A DNA stretch of 34,255 bases from an uncultured bacterium (GCA_913020665.1 CAJVZI010000012.1:1-34255), one strand, 5' to 3'. Counted from the stretch's first letter, positions 23,652 to 34,233 are shown. Numbers and translations are program-made. Notes: generated by a model from the sequence alone, not told the origin.

Positions 23652-26600
23652 TTATTATCCCAGCTGACACTTGGCTTAGTAAATAGGAAAGTATTACTCC
23701 TTGATGGATCTCTGATTTTGATATAGTGACCGTTAATATCACATGATTCACCATTTGATGCTACGATCTTTAGCCTCAGTGAATCAGTTTCAGATAATCC
23801 ACTTCCTGAAAGATCCCAACTATAAGAGCCAGAGTTGTCTAGACCACCTTCTATCAAGGTCCAATTTTCTGTAAATACACAGTAACCTGGTTTATAAGTA
23901 TTTGTATCACCGCCTGTTGAATAATAAAGATCTACTGATTCATTACTCTCTCCGTAAGAGGCCCATAATATATCATACGTATCATTTGTATAAAGCGTCT
24001 GTCCGCCATTTGGGTAAGTAATTATCAACTCATTTTTTGCAGAGCCGAATGCACCTGAACTACTTAACGTAAATGTGATGAATGAACTTATATCCAAATA
24101 ATCCTCAACAGATAGGAAAACTCCTGTATTGCCAGTACCGGGCAAGTAAAACCTTGGCATGGTATAATGGCTACCATAATCAGTCAATAGAAATATTTGT
24201 GATGTATCGATCGTACTAGGGTATACCCCTGTACCAGGAATTGCTACCATACCTTCTGGATATCCAGATGAATCATTTTCGCCATAATATGACTCTGGAT
24301 CCGGAAGTAAAAACTTGAATAGTGTATCTACATAAGAGAATATCGTATCTATTCCTGAGCCACTAGATTTTACTATATATGGTAAGCCATCAATGCACTG
24401 TGAGTGGTCTGTCATTATATCATAGATATAGATTCCACTGTTACTATCTGGTGAGATGTCACTGCAATTACGGACAATATATAGGCTATCTAAAAGAGAG
24501 TCTAGTATCCCTTGAGCTGCAAGAGTGTCTCTAAAAAAATTAAGTTGATCACGAGAAGTATCGGTTGGAAACTGTGGATAATTACTCATAAGTACTGATA
24601 CTTCTGCACCAAATGGCAATGCATTTGTTATGGTTGAGACCAGACTTGTTTCTAAGAGACTATTTCGGATCTTATATCTGGTCTCATGTTCAAATTCTTC
24701 TATTTCTGTTGCAGTCCCACCCATGAAGGTCATTGGTTCTAATTGTAGGACAAATGGTATTGTGACCCGGAAACCTCCAGCAATTGCGGTGCCTGGGACA
24801 AGGGAACCCCTACCATCTATCTTGACCTCTGGGTTGATGATCATCTGTACGGGGTTAGATGCTAGAAGGTCAATAATCGATGAGCAAGTATCACAAGGAG
24901 CCTCGGTCTTTGTATAGGAAGGTAGACTATCATCAACAGATTCATATATGGTAATGGTCGTACCTAATTTATTCAGAGCGATCACGGTCATTGCCGTATC
25001 AGCAGGATTGTTTGTTAATGGAATACCTATAGTATCTACGTTGACTGGTACATAGGTAAGCTCTCCTAGCGAATTATAACCTTTGAACTCCATGAGCATC
25101 TGTATTGGCAATCCTATCTGATTCTTAAAAATAATCTCGATCATTGCTTCCGTAGGTATTGCGCCTGTGAACCCAGGAGGAAATTCTTGTTCTGTTGGGT
25201 CTGCAGGCATTTGCATATATATATTAGCTCCGATCTCAGAGAACATTAATTCATCTAAAACCATATTCATCGTAAACTCACCTAATGGAGATCCATCAAG
25301 CGGTATGGATGCTTTTTGCTCAGGTATAGCAATATCAAATACAAGGTCAAAACTTGAAAAAGCACTATCTGGCCATCCATCATTATCATTATCACCAACA
25401 ACACTCTGCAGTGTATATCCTTTCATATCAAAGGTGTTATTATAGGGGCCATCCTCTTGTTTCAATACTGTATTTATTTTTACAGAGTCACCTCCTGGAG
25501 TAGGTGAAAAATTTTGGAAATCCATTAAGAAATTCATGTCGAAAGGAAGTGTATTCCTAAGATCAGAGATTATAAGTTTATTTTGATTAGATTCGTACCC
25601 TGGGTCACCTGTGGTGGCAAGTACATTCCTGTATATTTCCATTCTAGTTATACCTTGCTCTGACATATCCATTTCAGGTAGTTCCATAGAAGGCATCTCA
25701 ATTCCATCTGACATAGAATAATTATTAGTGGTCACATCAATACTATCAATGCCTGCCATTTGAAAGGTAAGTTTAAAATCAACATATAAGGATCCAGGCG
25801 GTATTGTCACAATATCTGATGCAGGATCAAGTGACATATTTGTTGCAAGCTTTAAGTAACTGATAAGGCCTTTTCCAGAAAGGTCAGTAGTGTCAGCATA
25901 GGTCTGACCATTCGATATAGTAGGCATTTCACTATGGTCTGCGAGTGTATCAGTTAAAATTATGTTACTATTACCAGCAACCATTCTAGAATAAACATTC
26001 TGTATGTCTGTAGGAATATTATTATTTTTGAAAAAGGTCCTATATACACTATTAGATGGATGATGTCCAATGATCAATGTATCTATGCTAGCAATAATAG
26101 GCGGGTCTTCAGGTAGTGGAATGGATGAAAGTCCTAGGTCTATCGTTGTATCTAATGCTGATGATAGGATACCCATAACAGAATCAAATAGAGCAACTAT
26201 AAATGTATTATAATTATTAGCGGTCATGTGCCTCACTGAGTCTGTAGGAAATGAAAATGGTCGTCCTATCGTGTCTCCTGTAGTACTATCTATAAAACAG
26301 ATAAGACTATCAAAAGTAGTTGGTGGAAAAACCGTAGTGTCAGGTAATGTGACCAATGTACATAACTTAGCGGTATCCTGGTAGATAGATGCACCATAGA
26401 GAACCACATCAATTCTTTGATCGATAGTTATCCCAGGTAATTCAATATCCATGCTAATGCCCGGTATCTCACCTGATGATACTGCTTGACTCAGCCCTAT
26501 GGGTACAGGTGCAAATTCAGGTAGTGCGGTTGCAGGCATTTCACCTTCTTGAATGATCTTAAATCCAAGGGAGTCATCAGTTAAAAATATACCTGAAGTA

Positions 26601-26794
26601 GAATCAGAGATGTCGGCCATTTGGTACCGCGTTTGTACCAATGGAATTTTGAGATCGAGGTACCAGGTCGGCATCTCGAACTTATCTGGAATATCGAAAT
26701 CGCATGCTCCAGCAGTTATAATAAATATAACCAGGAAAGTGTGTACAATCCCTTTTTTCCAATAGGATAGGATATGTCTCGGGTTTACCTTCAT
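23648..26794 (-). CDS. Giant lipoprotein, 1048 aa, of unknown function
   Basis: I start this at the ATG at 26794; an in-frame TTG at 26827 would add eleven residues. A basic N-terminus and hydrophobic core lead to the lipobox I-T-A-G-A-C with Cys31. The mature protein is poor in Lys and Arg, rich in Asp, Ser, Thr, Pro and Ile, and looks all-beta. It recurrently has stretches such as L-P-G-I-T-I/I-S-M-D-I-E-L, P-S-M-E-L-P-E-M-D-M and D-N-D-N-D-G-W-P-D-S, the last a calcium-type Asp/Asn loop near residues 460-470. About residues 925-1030 form a Kre9/KNH-like Ig-type domain, starting Y-P-N-G-G-Q-T-L-Y-T-N-D-T-Y-D-I-L-W and continuing S-G-S-Y-S-W-D. It overlaps the DUF5723 barrel gene by 4 nt. 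A role as a surface-exposed or barrel-associated lipoprotein is inferred. The preceding gene is insulated by a terminator, so this pair has its own promoter. Confidence 0.8.
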   Translation of the reverse strand: MKVNPRHILSYWKKGIVHTFLVIFIITAGACDFDIPDKFEMPTWYLDLKIPLVQTRYQMADISDSTSGIFLTDDSLGFKIIQEGEMPATALPEFAPVPIGLSQAVSSGEIPGISMDIELPGITIDQRIDVVLYGASIYQDTAKLCTLVTLPDTTVFPPTTFDSLICFIDSTTGDTIGRPFSFPTDSVRHMTANNYNTFIVALFDSVMGILSSALDTTIDLGLSSIPLPEDPPIIASIDTLIIGHHPSNSVYRTFFKNNNIPTDIQNVYSRMVAGNSNIILTDTLADHSEMPTISNGQTYADTTDLSGKGLISYLKLATNMSLDPASDIVTIPPGSLYVDFKLTFQMAGIDSIDVTTNNYSMSDGIEMPSMELPEMDMSEQGITRMEIYRNVLATTGDPGYESNQNKLIISDLRNTLPFDMNFLMDFQNFSPTPGGDSVKINTVLKQEDGPYNNTFDMKGYTLQSVVGDNDNDGWPDSAFSSFDLVFDIAIPEQKASIPLDGSPLGEFTMNMVLDELMFSEIGANIYMQMPADPTEQEFPPGFTGAIPTEAMIEIIFKNQIGLPIQMLMEFKGYNSLGELTYVPVNVDTIGIPLTNNPADTAMTVIALNKLGTTITIYESVDDSLPSYTKTEAPCDTCSSIIDLLASNPVQMIINPEVKIDGRGSLVPGTAIAGGFRVTIPFVLQLEPMTFMGGTATEIEEFEHETRYKIRNSLLETSLVSTITNALPFGAEVSVLMSNYPQFPTDTSRDQLNFFRDTLAAQGILDSLLDSLYIVRNCSDISPDSNSGIYIYDIMTDHSQCIDGLPYIVKSSGSGIDTIFSYVDTLFKFLLPDPESYYGENDSSGYPEGMVAIPGTGVYPSTIDTSQIFLLTDYGSHYTMPRFYLPGTGNTGVFLSVEDYLDISSFITFTLSSSGAFGSAKNELIITYPNGGQTLYTNDTYDILWASYGESNESVDLYYSTGGDTNTYKPGYCVFTENWTLIEGGLDNSGSYSWDLSGSGLSETDSLRLKIVASNGESCDINGHYIKIRDPSRSNTFLFTKPSVSWDNK

Positions 26795-26853
26795 GTTATG
26801 CCAATTGTATTGGACTTCCGCACTCAAATTTGTGGAATTATTCTGAGAGATAC

Positions 26854-26886
26854 AAAAACAAAAAACCCCACGTAAGAATGTGGGGT
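26854..26886 (-). terminator. Intrinsic terminator of the methyl-cycle operon
   Basis: On the minus strand a perfect 7-bp stem (ACCCCAC with GTGGGGT, 26865-26871 and 26880-26886) with an 8-nt loop is followed by TTTTTTGTTTTT. It begins about 25 nt after the ahcY stop codon. It separates the metH-metF-metK-ahcY unit from the giant lipoprotein gene. Confidence 0.92.
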
Positions 26887-26912
26887 AATTTGTTGTTTAT
26901 ATTGTATTTATA

Positions 26913-28355
26913 TTAATATCTGTAATGATCTGGCTTATAAGGGCCATTTTTAGAGACCCCAATATAGTCTGCTTGCTCATCCGTTAACTCTGTCAATATA
27001 ACCCCCAAATGATCTAAATGTAAGCGGGCTACTTCTTCATCTAATTCTTTTGGAAGCATATAAACTCCAATCTCAGGTGCTTCTTTTGCAAGTGCTATTT
27101 GCGCCATGACCTGGTTTGTAAATGAATTTGACATAACAAAGCTTGGATGTCCAGTTGCACAACCTAAATTGACCAGTCTACCTTCAGCCAGAAGAAAAAC
27201 TTGGTTGCCATTAGGAAATGTATAGCGATCAACCTGCGGCTTTATTATCTCTCTATCAACTGAACTATCATCATTCAAAGCATTCACTTGAATCTCATTA
27301 TCAAAATGACCAATATTGCAAACAATTGCCTGATCTCTCATGCCATACATATGATCTTTTGTGATAACATCCTTATTACCGGTGGTGGTAACAAAAATAT
27401 GTCCATCCTTTAGAACTTCTTCAACTGTTGTTACTTCAAACCCTTCCATTGCTGCCTGTAATGCACAGATAGGATCGATCTCGGTTACGATAACCCTAGC
27501 ACCATATCCCCTCATTGATTGTGCACACCCTCTACCAACATCTCCGTAACCACAAACTACCACTGTTTTACCTGCGACCATTACATCAAGCGCGCGTTTA
27601 AGACCATCTGCGAGTGATTCACGACAACCATAGACATTATCAAATTTAGATTTTGTCACGGAGTCATTTACATTATATGCTGGAAAAAGAAGATGTCCAT
27701 CTTTTTCCATTTGTACTAGCCTATGAACACCTGTGGTGGTCTCTTCTGATACACCAATGATACTTTTTTGAACTTTATGCCAATGGTTCGGGTCTTTTGC
27801 CAATACTTCTCTTAAAAGATTTTCGATAATTCTTTCTTCTTCAACATTTGTTGTTATTTCTGGTACATCTCCATATTTAGAAAAATATTCTTCTAATTCG
27901 TATCCTTTATGGATCAGTAATGTTGCATCACCACCATCATCGACGATCAGATCTGGACCTGATCCATCCGGAAATGTTAGCGCTTGCAAAGTACACCACC
28001 AGTATTCCTCTAGAGTCTCTCCTTTCCATGCAAATACTGGCACACCAGTTTCAGCAATAACCGCGGCAGCGTGATCTTGAGTTGAAAATATGTTGCAACT
28101 TGCCCAACGTACATCTGCACCCAAATCAACTAGGGTTTCAATGAGAACAGCAGTCTCAACGGTCATATGGAGCGAACCAGTTAGTTTTTTCCCTGAAAGG
28201 GGTTTTTCAGGTCCATATTTATTCCTAGTGGACATAAGTCCAGGCATTTCTTTCTCTGCAATATCGAGTGCTTTTCTTCCATCCTCTGCTAATCCAATAT
28301 CCTTTACCTTATATGGTAATAGTTCAACTAGAGGCTGAGTTAATGTTTCTGACAT
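26913..28355 (-). CDS. ahcY: Adenosylhomocysteinase (SAH hydrolase)
   Basis: Splits S-adenosylhomocysteine into adenosine and homocysteine, removing the product that inhibits methyltransferases and feeding homocysteine back to MetH. The product is full-length at 480 aa. Signatures are [10 protein letters not shown] (61-70), [11 protein letters not shown] (87-97), the substrate loop [14 protein letters not shown] (227-240), the NAD-binding G-Y-G-D-V-G-R-G (269-276), and the C-terminal K-P-D-H-Y-R-Y that completes the neighbouring subunit's site. It starts 9 nt after metK and is the last gene of the operon before a clear terminator. Confidence 0.98.
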   Translation of the reverse strand: MSETLTQPLVELLPYKVKDIGLAEDGRKALDIAEKEMPGLMSTRNKYGPEKPLSGKKLTGSLHMTVETAVLIETLVDLGADVRWASCNIFSTQDHAAAVIAETGVPVFAWKGETLEEYWWCTLQALTFPDGSGPDLIVDDGGDATLLIHKGYELEEYFSKYGDVPEITTNVEEERIIENLLREVLAKDPNHWHKVQKSIIGVSEETTTGVHRLVQMEKDGHLLFPAYNVNDSVTKSKFDNVYGCRESLADGLKRALDVMVAGKTVVVCGYGDVGRGCAQSMRGYGARVIVTEIDPICALQAAMEGFEVTTVEEVLKDGHIFVTTTGNKDVITKDHMYGMRDQAIVCNIGHFDNEIQVNALNDDSSVDREIIKPQVDRYTFPNGNQVFLLAEGRLVNLGCATGHPSFVMSNSFTNQVMAQIALAKEAPEIGVYMLPKELDEEVARLHLDHLGVILTELTDEQADYIGVSKNGPYKPDHYRY

Positions 28356-28364
28356 TTTATTCTC

Positions 28365-29540
28365 CTATAATTTTTTAAGCAGGGTTTCAACCATATCGGT
28401 TCTTTCCCAAGTAAATTGTTCTAATTCTCGTCCAAAATGACCATAAGCAGCAGTTTCTCTATAGCGAGGTTTTTTTAGGTCTAAATGAGCTACTATTTCT
28501 CCAGGTTTTACTGGGAATACATCACGAGCTAATTTTGTGAGAGTTTCATCATCCTTTTTACCAGTTCCTTGAGTTTTAACATAAAATGATGTTGGTTCTG
28601 CAACGCCTATGCCATATGATAATTGTACCTCGCAACGATCAGCCAGATCTGAAGCAACAATGTTCTTCGCAATATATCTTGCCATATATGTTGCACTACG
28701 ATCTACCTTAGATGGATCTTTACCCGAAAAAGCACCTCCACCGTGTGGAGCATAACCTCCATATGTATCAACAATGATCTTACGGCCAGTAAGACCAGTA
28801 TCTGCTTCTGGCCCTCCATAAACAAATCTACCGGTACCATTTACAATAAAGTTCTCATTATAATCATAACCATAGGAATCGAGCACTGGCCTGATCACAT
28901 GCTCTACCACTTCTTTGTTAACAAATTCTAGTTCTTTGTTTTCAGATCCATATTCTCCGATCATATCATCATGTTGAGTTGCAATAACTGTTTTATCAAT
29001 AGATACAGGTCTACCATCTTCATAGTTAACCGAAACCTGCGATTTACCGTCTGGTCTAAGCCAAGGTAAGGTACCATCTTTTCTTAACTGTGTTAATCTT
29101 TCAGTAAGCCTATGTGAAATTTGAATGGGGAGCGGCATTAACTCAGGAGTCTCCTTACATGCAAAACCAAACATAAGTCCTTGGTCTCCAGCACCTTGAG
29201 CAGAAATATCCTCAGAATCTACACCTTGAGCAATTTCAGGGCTTTGCTCATGTAATTTAGAAAGAACTTCAACATCGTCTGGGTCAATTCCACTATTGGT
29301 TTTATGATACCCTATTTCTTTTATTGTATCTTTGACAACTTTCTCAACATTTATGGTTGCAGTAGTTCTTATTTCTCCTGAAATGACGACCAACCCCTTT
29401 GTTGCTAAGGATTCACAGGCAACATGTGCCTCATTATCCTTTGATAATATATTATCCAAGATCGCATCTGAAAAGGCATCACACGCCTTATCTGGATGTC
29501 CTTCTGTAACAGATTCTGATGTGAATAAAAATCTACTCAT
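28365..29540 (-). CDS. metK: S-adenosylmethionine synthetase
   Basis: Makes SAM from methionine and ATP in the cytoplasm. The 391-aa product has all family signatures: G-H-P-D-K-A-C-D (14-21, with the catalytic His15), the [10 protein letters not shown] hexapeptide region, and the P-loop-like [17 protein letters not shown]. The ATG is preceded by AAAGGA, a good ribosome-binding site for this window. A 64-nt gap separates it from metF, long for this operon, and it contains a possible promoter, so metK may have a basal supply of transcript independent of the riboswitch. Confidence 0.98.
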   Translation of the reverse strand: MSRFLFTSESVTEGHPDKACDAFSDAILDNILSKDNEAHVACESLATKGLVVISGEIRTTATINVEKVVKDTIKEIGYHKTNSGIDPDDVEVLSKLHEQSPEIAQGVDSEDISAQGAGDQGLMFGFACKETPELMPLPIQISHRLTERLTQLRKDGTLPWLRPDGKSQVSVNYEDGRPVSIDKTVIATQHDDMIGEYGSENKELEFVNKEVVEHVIRPVLDSYGYDYNENFIVNGTGRFVYGGPEADTGLTGRKIIVDTYGGYAPHGGGAFSGKDPSKVDRSATYMARYIAKNIVASDLADRCEVQLSYGIGVAEPTSFYVKTQGTGKKDDETLTKLARDVFPVKPGEIVAHLDLKKPRYRETAAYGHFGRELEQFTWERTDMVETLLKKL

Positions 29541-29573
29541 TCTCTATCCTTTCTTTTTATCAAGTTATAATCT

Positions 29574-29601
29574 ATAATATTGGCGGCGAATTTAATTACA
29601 A
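29574..29601 (-). promoter_or_regulatory. Possible internal promoter before metK
   Basis: TTGTAA (29596-29601) and TATTAT (29574-29579) lie 16 bp apart on the minus strand, within the only sizeable gap inside the methyl-cycle operon. The match to a sigma-70-type promoter is moderate and AT-rich DNA gives such matches by chance. The idea is attractive because SAM synthetase is essential and would otherwise depend wholly on a SAM-repressed leader. Confidence 0.3.
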
Positions 29602-29604
29602 TCA

Positions 29605-30552
29605 CTATGAATAGTGTTGTGCTTTTATACAAAACTCTCTGTAAATACGAGCAAGCTCCTGCAGCATCTCTACTGATGATTGAAAATTATAAGACATGAT
29701 ATGTTCAACATTCAAACCCACAGGGACTCTTAGGTCATTTTCTTGAATATAATTTAAGATCTCATTTAAAACCTCAATTGACACATCAAGTGAACGCTCT
29801 GTCATAGAACCAGGCCTTGCCTGTAAATACTTTTCTGTATCATCTGGGATCTCTACACCTAACCATTTTAAGAATTCAACATTTTTTTGGGACGAAACAG
29901 GAGCAAAACTCAATAATATTCTTCTAGGAAAAGTATCAAGTTCATCACACCGCTGTTGATAATTATTGATCATTTTTATGATATTCTTTGAATCATAGAG
30001 GACTTGCGTAGTAAAGAACTCTGAACCGTTATCACTCTTTTTTATCAAGTTTTTCGATTCTGCTTTTCTGCTTGGAATTGCAATGCCACCACAGAAAATA
30101 TTGCCACCATTTTGATTATACTTATCAGTAATTGCTTTAAGTGCCTCATTCACGGTGGGACCGGGGTAACTAACTTTGCTTGATTCACCACCTACTATGA
30201 TCATATTCTCTATCTCGTATTTGGTATTTGTCTCCTCCAGCCACTTCATTTGCCTATCATACGGATCATGCACTACTACCCTATTTATAATTGCCTCGAT
30301 ACCAACTATATCTTGCAGTAGCATACCAAATTCTCTCGGTTCACCTCGCTTCTGGTTTACAACGGGCCGGTCTCCTCTTCCAACCTCATCATGAACCTCG
30401 GGTATATTGATAGCATCTATATGTGTTTGAGATAAAAGAGAACTTATGGTCTCTGCATAGGAATTTAGAGTCCCATCCTTCTCTCTTGGTGGAAGTATCT
30501 CATAGGCGACCACTGGCCTCTGTGGTTTTTTAATTTTATCTCGTATTCTCAT
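29605..30552 (-). CDS. metF: Divergent methylenetetrahydrofolate reductase
   Basis: Predicted TIM-barrel flavoenzyme that reduces 5,10-methylene-THF to 5-methyl-THF, the methyl donor for MetH. It is 315 aa, near the usual 300. Alignable landmarks with E. coli MetF are Glu18 in Y-E-I-L-P-P (E. coli Glu28), Gln183 in F-F-T-T-Q-V-L-Y-D (Gln183 equivalent) and L-N-V-E-H-I-M near the C-terminus. At the position of E. coli Asp120 (R-G-D) this protein has V-G-G-E, that is Glu123, so the residue tuning the flavin is changed. Overall similarity to classical MetF is low. Its start overlaps the metH stop (ATGA), and it sits between metH and metK, which strongly supports the role. Whether NADH or another electron donor is used cannot be read. 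Confidence 0.82.
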   Translation of the reverse strand: MRIRDKIKKPQRPVVAYEILPPREKDGTLNSYAETISSLLSQTHIDAINIPEVHDEVGRGDRPVVNQKRGEPREFGMLLQDIVGIEAIINRVVVHDPYDRQMKWLEETNTKYEIENMIIVGGESSKVSYPGPTVNEALKAITDKYNQNGGNIFCGGIAIPSRKAESKNLIKKSDNGSEFFTTQVLYDSKNIIKMINNYQQRCDELDTFPRRILLSFAPVSSQKNVEFLKWLGVEIPDDTEKYLQARPGSMTERSLDVSIEVLNEILNYIQENDLRVPVGLNVEHIMSYNFQSSVEMLQELARIYREFCIKAQHYS

Positions 30553-33500
30553 GTTATCTTTTCATTTTTTAATACACTAAAATATTTTGCTTTTGGATGC
30601 GAAAAATACCAGCCGCATACTGATGCCGCAGGGTACATTGCTCTTGATTCCGTTAACTCAACCCCAATGTTATCACTTACACTCAACAATTTCCATATCT
30701 TATCTTTTTCTTTATGGTCTGGACATGCTGGATATCCAGGGGCAGGCCGAATCCCTATATATTTTTCTTTTAATAGATCATCAGTAGTCAGTACTTCATT
30801 TTTAGCATAACCCCAATGCTCTTTTCTAACTTTTTCATGTAACCATTCTGCAGCCGCTTCAGCAAACCGATCAGCTATAACTTTTACCATTATCGCATTA
30901 TAATCATCATTATCTAATTCAAATTGTTCTACGAGAGATTCTAGACCATGTCCTGCGGTTACAGCGAACATGCCTAAAAAATCGTTACCATCAGCAGAAA
31001 CATAATCAGATAAAGAGTAGTTTGGACCATTTCCTTTATCTAACATCTGCCTTGGAAATTCAAAGGCAATATCCTGGTCTAATATATGGACCTGCTCATT
31101 TTCAGTCCTTGCTGGAAAAAGACCAAATACTGCTTTTGCTTTCAATGAACTTGATTTGATAATGTTTTCCAATAAATCCAAAGCATCATTATATACTTTT
31201 GTTGCTTCTATTCCTTTTTCAGGGTCATCAAGAATAGATGGATAAATACCCTTAAACTCCCAAGCATGAAAAAATGGCGTCCAGTCTATATACTCTTTGA
31301 GAATTGCAATAGGGATTTCATCAACACAATGGACACCCATATTAATGGGTTTAAATGGATTATGGTCTAAGATGGGTTTTCTTTCTCTAGCTTGGTCTAT
31401 AGATATCAGACGAACATCTTTTTTATTTTCATAAAAAGTATTTCGAATGGCTTCATATTCTTTTACACTAGTATCTATAAAATCTGGTTTATGCTCTTCA
31501 TTCAATAATTTTGCAGCAACACCTACACAGCGACTTGCATCTGTCACATGAAATACATTTGAAGGATACATTTCTTCGATCTTTACAGCAGTATGTTTCT
31601 TGCTTGTAGTTGCCCCTCCAATCAATAATGGAATCTTAAAATCAAGACGTTTCATTTCTGATGCCACATGTACCATCTCATCCAAACTTGGAGTTATAAG
31701 ACCGGATAATCCAATGATATCTGCATTTACTTCCTTTGCCTTAGATAAGATCTTATCACTATGCACCATAACACCAAGATCAATAATTGTATATCCATTA
31801 CAACTCAACACGACACCAACAATATTTTTTCCAATATCGTGGACATCTCCTTTTACAGTTGCAAGTACAATTGTACCATTTGAGATGTCCTCTAATCCTT
31901 TTTCCTGTTTTTCCTTTTCAATAAATGGAATTAGGTATGCTACTGCCTTTTTCATTACTCTAGCAGATTTAACAACCTGTGGAAGGAACATTTTTCCAGC
32001 TCCAAAAAGATCTCCTACCTTATTCATACCATCCATCAAAGGCCCCTCTATCACTTCAATAGGTTTATCCAAAGATCTCCTTGCTATCTCCGTATCTTCT
32101 TCAATGTATTTATCTAAACCTTCTACCAAAGAGTATGCAAGACGCTTTTCAATTGAAAGATCTCTCCACTCTGAATCCTCTTTTTGTTCTTTCTTCACAC
32201 CTCTATATTTTTCAGCCAGCTCAACTAATTTATCCGTCGCATTTTTACTCTTATCAAATAGCACATCTTCAATAGCATCTCTTAGTTCAGTATCAATATC
32301 ATCATAAACCGTAAGTTGACCAGCATTCACAATACCCATGTCCATACCATTTTGAATTGCATGATATAAAAAGCATGAATGCATTGATTCTCTGACACTG
32401 TCATTACCTCTAAATGAAAAAGAGAGATTGCTAACACCGCCACTAACGTGCACCAATGGCATTAATTTTTTTATTTCTTTTGAAGCATCAATAAATGCTT
32501 TACCATATTGGTTATGTTCTTCTATGCCAGTGGCCACAGCAAAGATATTTGGGTCAAAAATAATATCCTCGTCTCTGATACCAGCTTCTTTCGTTAATAT
32601 TTCATATGCCCTACTACATATCTCAACTTTTCTTTCAAATGTATCTGCTTGACCATCTTCATCAAACGCCATTACAACAACAGCAGCACCATATTGCCTT
32701 ATTAATAGTGCTTGCCGAAGAAATTCATCTTTCCCCTCTTTTAAAGATATAGAATTGACAATTCCTTTACCTTGAATATTCTTAAGTCCAGCCTCTATAA
32801 TATCCCACTTACTAGAATCGATCATGATAGGCACTCTGCTGATATTAGGCTCAGAGGCGATAAGCCTGAGATATCTAACCATGGCATTCTCGCTATCTAA
32901 TAATCCTTCATCCATATTTATGTCAATAATCTGAGCACCATTATTGACCTGCTGGAGGGCAACCGATAAAGCCTCATCAAATTGATCTTCTTTGATCAGT
33001 CTTTTGAATCTTAGCGAGCCTGTTACGTTGGTCCTTTCTCCAATATTAACAAAATTTGTATCGGGACGAATGACCAATGGTTCTAGTCCACTTAATTTAG
33101 TGAATGAGTCAGTAATTGGAATTTGTCTGGGATTTTTACCATCAACAGCTATAGAAAATTCATGTATATGGTCTGGAGATGTTCCACAACAACCTCCTAT
33201 GATATTTACTAGATTAGCATCACTGAATTCTTTTAAATAACTAGACATCTGTTCAGGCGTCTCATCATAACCACCAAATTCATTAGGAAGTCCAGCATTT
33301 GGATATACTAAAATATTAGTATCGGCTATCTTTGATAGAGAATCAACATAGGGTCTAATTTGTTCTGCGCCAAGAGCACAATTAAGGCCAACTGCAAGCA
33401 ATTCAACATGTCGTATTGAATACCAAAATGCTTCCACTGTCTGCCCTGACAGTACCCTCCCACTCGCATCAGTGATAGTACCGGACACCATAATAGGTAT

Positions 33501-34106
33501 ACTATCCCCTCTTTTATTGAATAAAGACTGTATCGCAAATAGAGCAGCTTTACAATTCAATGTATCAAAAACAGTCTCTACAAGAAGAATATCTACCCCA
33601 CCATCCATCAAACCTTTTGCTTGTTCTTCATAGGCAACTACTAATTCATCAAAATCAATATTTCGATATTCTGGGCTAGAAACGTCCGGACTCATAGATG
33701 CTGTTTTGTTGGTTGGTCCAATAGCCCCACATACAAATCTTGGTTTTTCTGGGTCTTTTTTGGTGAATCTTTTTGCAGCCTGCACAGCGATCTTTGCTGA
33801 TGAATAGTTAAGCCTATATACAATATCTTCCATATTGTAATCTGCTTGCGATATAGATGTAGAGTTAAAAGTATTAGTTTCTATAAGATCTGCCCCTGCA
33901 TCCAAGTATGCAGTATGTATATCATTAACGATATCTGGTCTTGTTAAACTTAGAATATCATTGTTACCTATTAGATCAGAATGATGGTCTTTGAATTCTT
34001 CACCCCTAAAGTCCGATTCTTTTAGATCGTATGACTGCACCATGGTCCCCATAGCACCATCTAAAACAAGTATTCTATGATTTAATATATCTTTTATTTT
34101 TTCCAT
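30549..34106 (-). CDS. metH: Cobalamin-dependent methionine synthase
   Basis: Transfers methyl from 5-methyl-THF to homocysteine through methylcobalamin. All four modules are present in 1185 aa. The homocysteine domain (1 to about 320) has zinc ligands Cys243 (G-L-N-C) and Cys306-Cys307 (G-G-C-C-G). The folate domain (about 345-610) opens [10 protein letters not shown]. The B12 domain (about 645-880) has cobalt ligand His756 in G-D-V-H-D-I-G. The SAM-dependent reactivation domain (about 900-1185) has [11 protein letters not shown]. coli's ligand is His759, so spacing is intact. The ATG at 34106 gives the expected N-terminus; an in-frame stop lies 24 nt upstream. No ribosome-binding site precedes it; the U-tract of a terminator hairpin abuts the ATG. 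Expression is probably controlled by the SAM-II riboswitch upstream. Confidence 0.98.
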   Translation of the reverse strand: MEKIKDILNHRILVLDGAMGTMVQSYDLKESDFRGEEFKDHHSDLIGNNDILSLTRPDIVNDIHTAYLDAGADLIETNTFNSTSISQADYNMEDIVYRLNYSSAKIAVQAAKRFTKKDPEKPRFVCGAIGPTNKTASMSPDVSSPEYRNIDFDELVVAYEEQAKGLMDGGVDILLVETVFDTLNCKAALFAIQSLFNKRGDSIPIMVSGTITDASGRVLSGQTVEAFWYSIRHVELLAVGLNCALGAEQIRPYVDSLSKIADTNILVYPNAGLPNEFGGYDETPEQMSSYLKEFSDANLVNIIGGCCGTSPDHIHEFSIAVDGKNPRQIPITDSFTKLSGLEPLVIRPDTNFVNIGERTNVTGSLRFKRLIKEDQFDEALSVALQQVNNGAQIIDINMDEGLLDSENAMVRYLRLIASEPNISRVPIMIDSSKWDIIEAGLKNIQGKGIVNSISLKEGKDEFLRQALLIRQYGAAVVVMAFDEDGQADTFERKVEICSRAYEILTKEAGIRDEDIIFDPNIFAVATGIEEHNQYGKAFIDASKEIKKLMPLVHVSGGVSNLSFSFRGNDSVRESMHSCFLYHAIQNGMDMGIVNAGQLTVYDDIDTELRDAIEDVLFDKSKNATDKLVELAEKYRGVKKEQKEDSEWRDLSIEKRLAYSLVEGLDKYIEEDTEIARRSLDKPIEVIEGPLMDGMNKVGDLFGAGKMFLPQVVKSARVMKKAVAYLIPFIEKEKQEKGLEDISNGTIVLATVKGDVHDIGKNIVGVVLSCNGYTIIDLGVMVHSDKILSKAKEVNADIIGLSGLITPSLDEMVHVASEMKRLDFKIPLLIGGATTSKKHTAVKIEEMYPSNVFHVTDASRCVGVAAKLLNEEHKPDFIDTSVKEYEAIRNTFYENKKDVRLISIDQARERKPILDHNPFKPINMGVHCVDEIPIAILKEYIDWTPFFHAWEFKGIYPSILDDPEKGIEATKVYNDALDLLENIIKSSSLKAKAVFGLFPARTENEQVHILDQDIAFEFPRQMLDKGNGPNYSLSDYVSADGNDFLGMFAVTAGHGLESLVEQFELDNDDYNAIMVKVIADRFAEAAAEWLHEKVRKEHWGYAKNEVLTTDDLLKEKYIGIRPAPGYPACPDHKEKDKIWKLLSVSDNIGVELTESRAMYPAASVCGWYFSHPKAKYFSVLKNEKIT

Positions 34107-34132
34107 AAAAAAAGCCGGCGCTAGGTCCGGCT
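34107..34132 (-). terminator. Terminator hairpin between riboswitch and metH
   Basis: On the minus strand AGCCGG (34127-34132) pairs with CCGGCT (34113-34118) across an 8-nt loop, and a run of Ts ends exactly at the ATG of metH. It lies 14 nt after the SAM-II aptamer. It has the form of an intrinsic terminator, so it may act as the expression platform or as a read-through-dependent attenuator. Confidence 0.85.
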
Positions 34133-34146
34133 ATTATTTCTATTTA

Positions 34147-34197
34147 CCTTTTTAGCACATTTTTTTTACGTCGCGGCAATATGGTGCAAAGCACGAC
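34147..34197 (-). promoter_or_regulatory. SAM-II riboswitch
   Basis: The 51-nt minus-strand segment matches the SAM-II (metA) aptamer, which binds S-adenosylmethionine. Helix P1 is GUCGUG (34192-34197) with CGCGAC six bases long, with one U-G pair. The enclosed loop contains CUUU and ACCAUAUUGC, matching the conserved U-rich stretch and CCGUAUUGC of the Sargasso-Sea metX aptamer. The 3' part has AUGU, then GCUAAAAAGG, nearly invariant in the family. In the bound form the AAAGG end pairs into the pseudoknot. In known examples this hides the ribosome-binding site. Here a hairpin terminator follows, so the output may be transcriptional. It heads the metH-metF-metK-ahcY operon, exactly the expected target. 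Confidence 0.9.
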
Positions 34198-34204
34198 TAC
34201 AAAT

Positions 34205-34233
34205 AAATTAACTTATAATTATTTTAGATTCAA
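34205..34233 (-). promoter_or_regulatory. Possible promoter of the metH operon
   Basis: TTGAAT (34228-34233) and TAATTT (34205-34210) are 17 bp apart on the minus strand. A start about seven bases downstream would put the first transcribed base at the very 5' edge of the SAM-II aptamer. The -10 match is imperfect, so this is tentative. The region from here to the window end is AT-rich and shows no gene. Confidence 0.35.

Noticed and set aside
24630-25445. Plus-strand ORFs of 95 and 92 codons
   Set aside because: Both are antisense to the giant lipoprotein, with no ribosome-binding site or family signature.
26795-26827. TTG start for the giant lipoprotein
   Set aside because: It would place eleven polar residues before an otherwise normal lipoprotein signal peptide; the ATG at 26794 is better.
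29541-29604. Second SAM riboswitch before metK
   Set aside because: The 64-nt gap lacks the GCUAAAAAGG element and any SAM-I or SAM-II pairing; it shows only a ribosome-binding site and a possible promoter.
31600-32307. 235-codon plus-strand ORF
   Set aside because: It is antisense to the B12 domain of metH and encodes a low-complexity Ser/Thr/Pro/Ile-rich product with no family likeness; it is a shadow of the metH codons.
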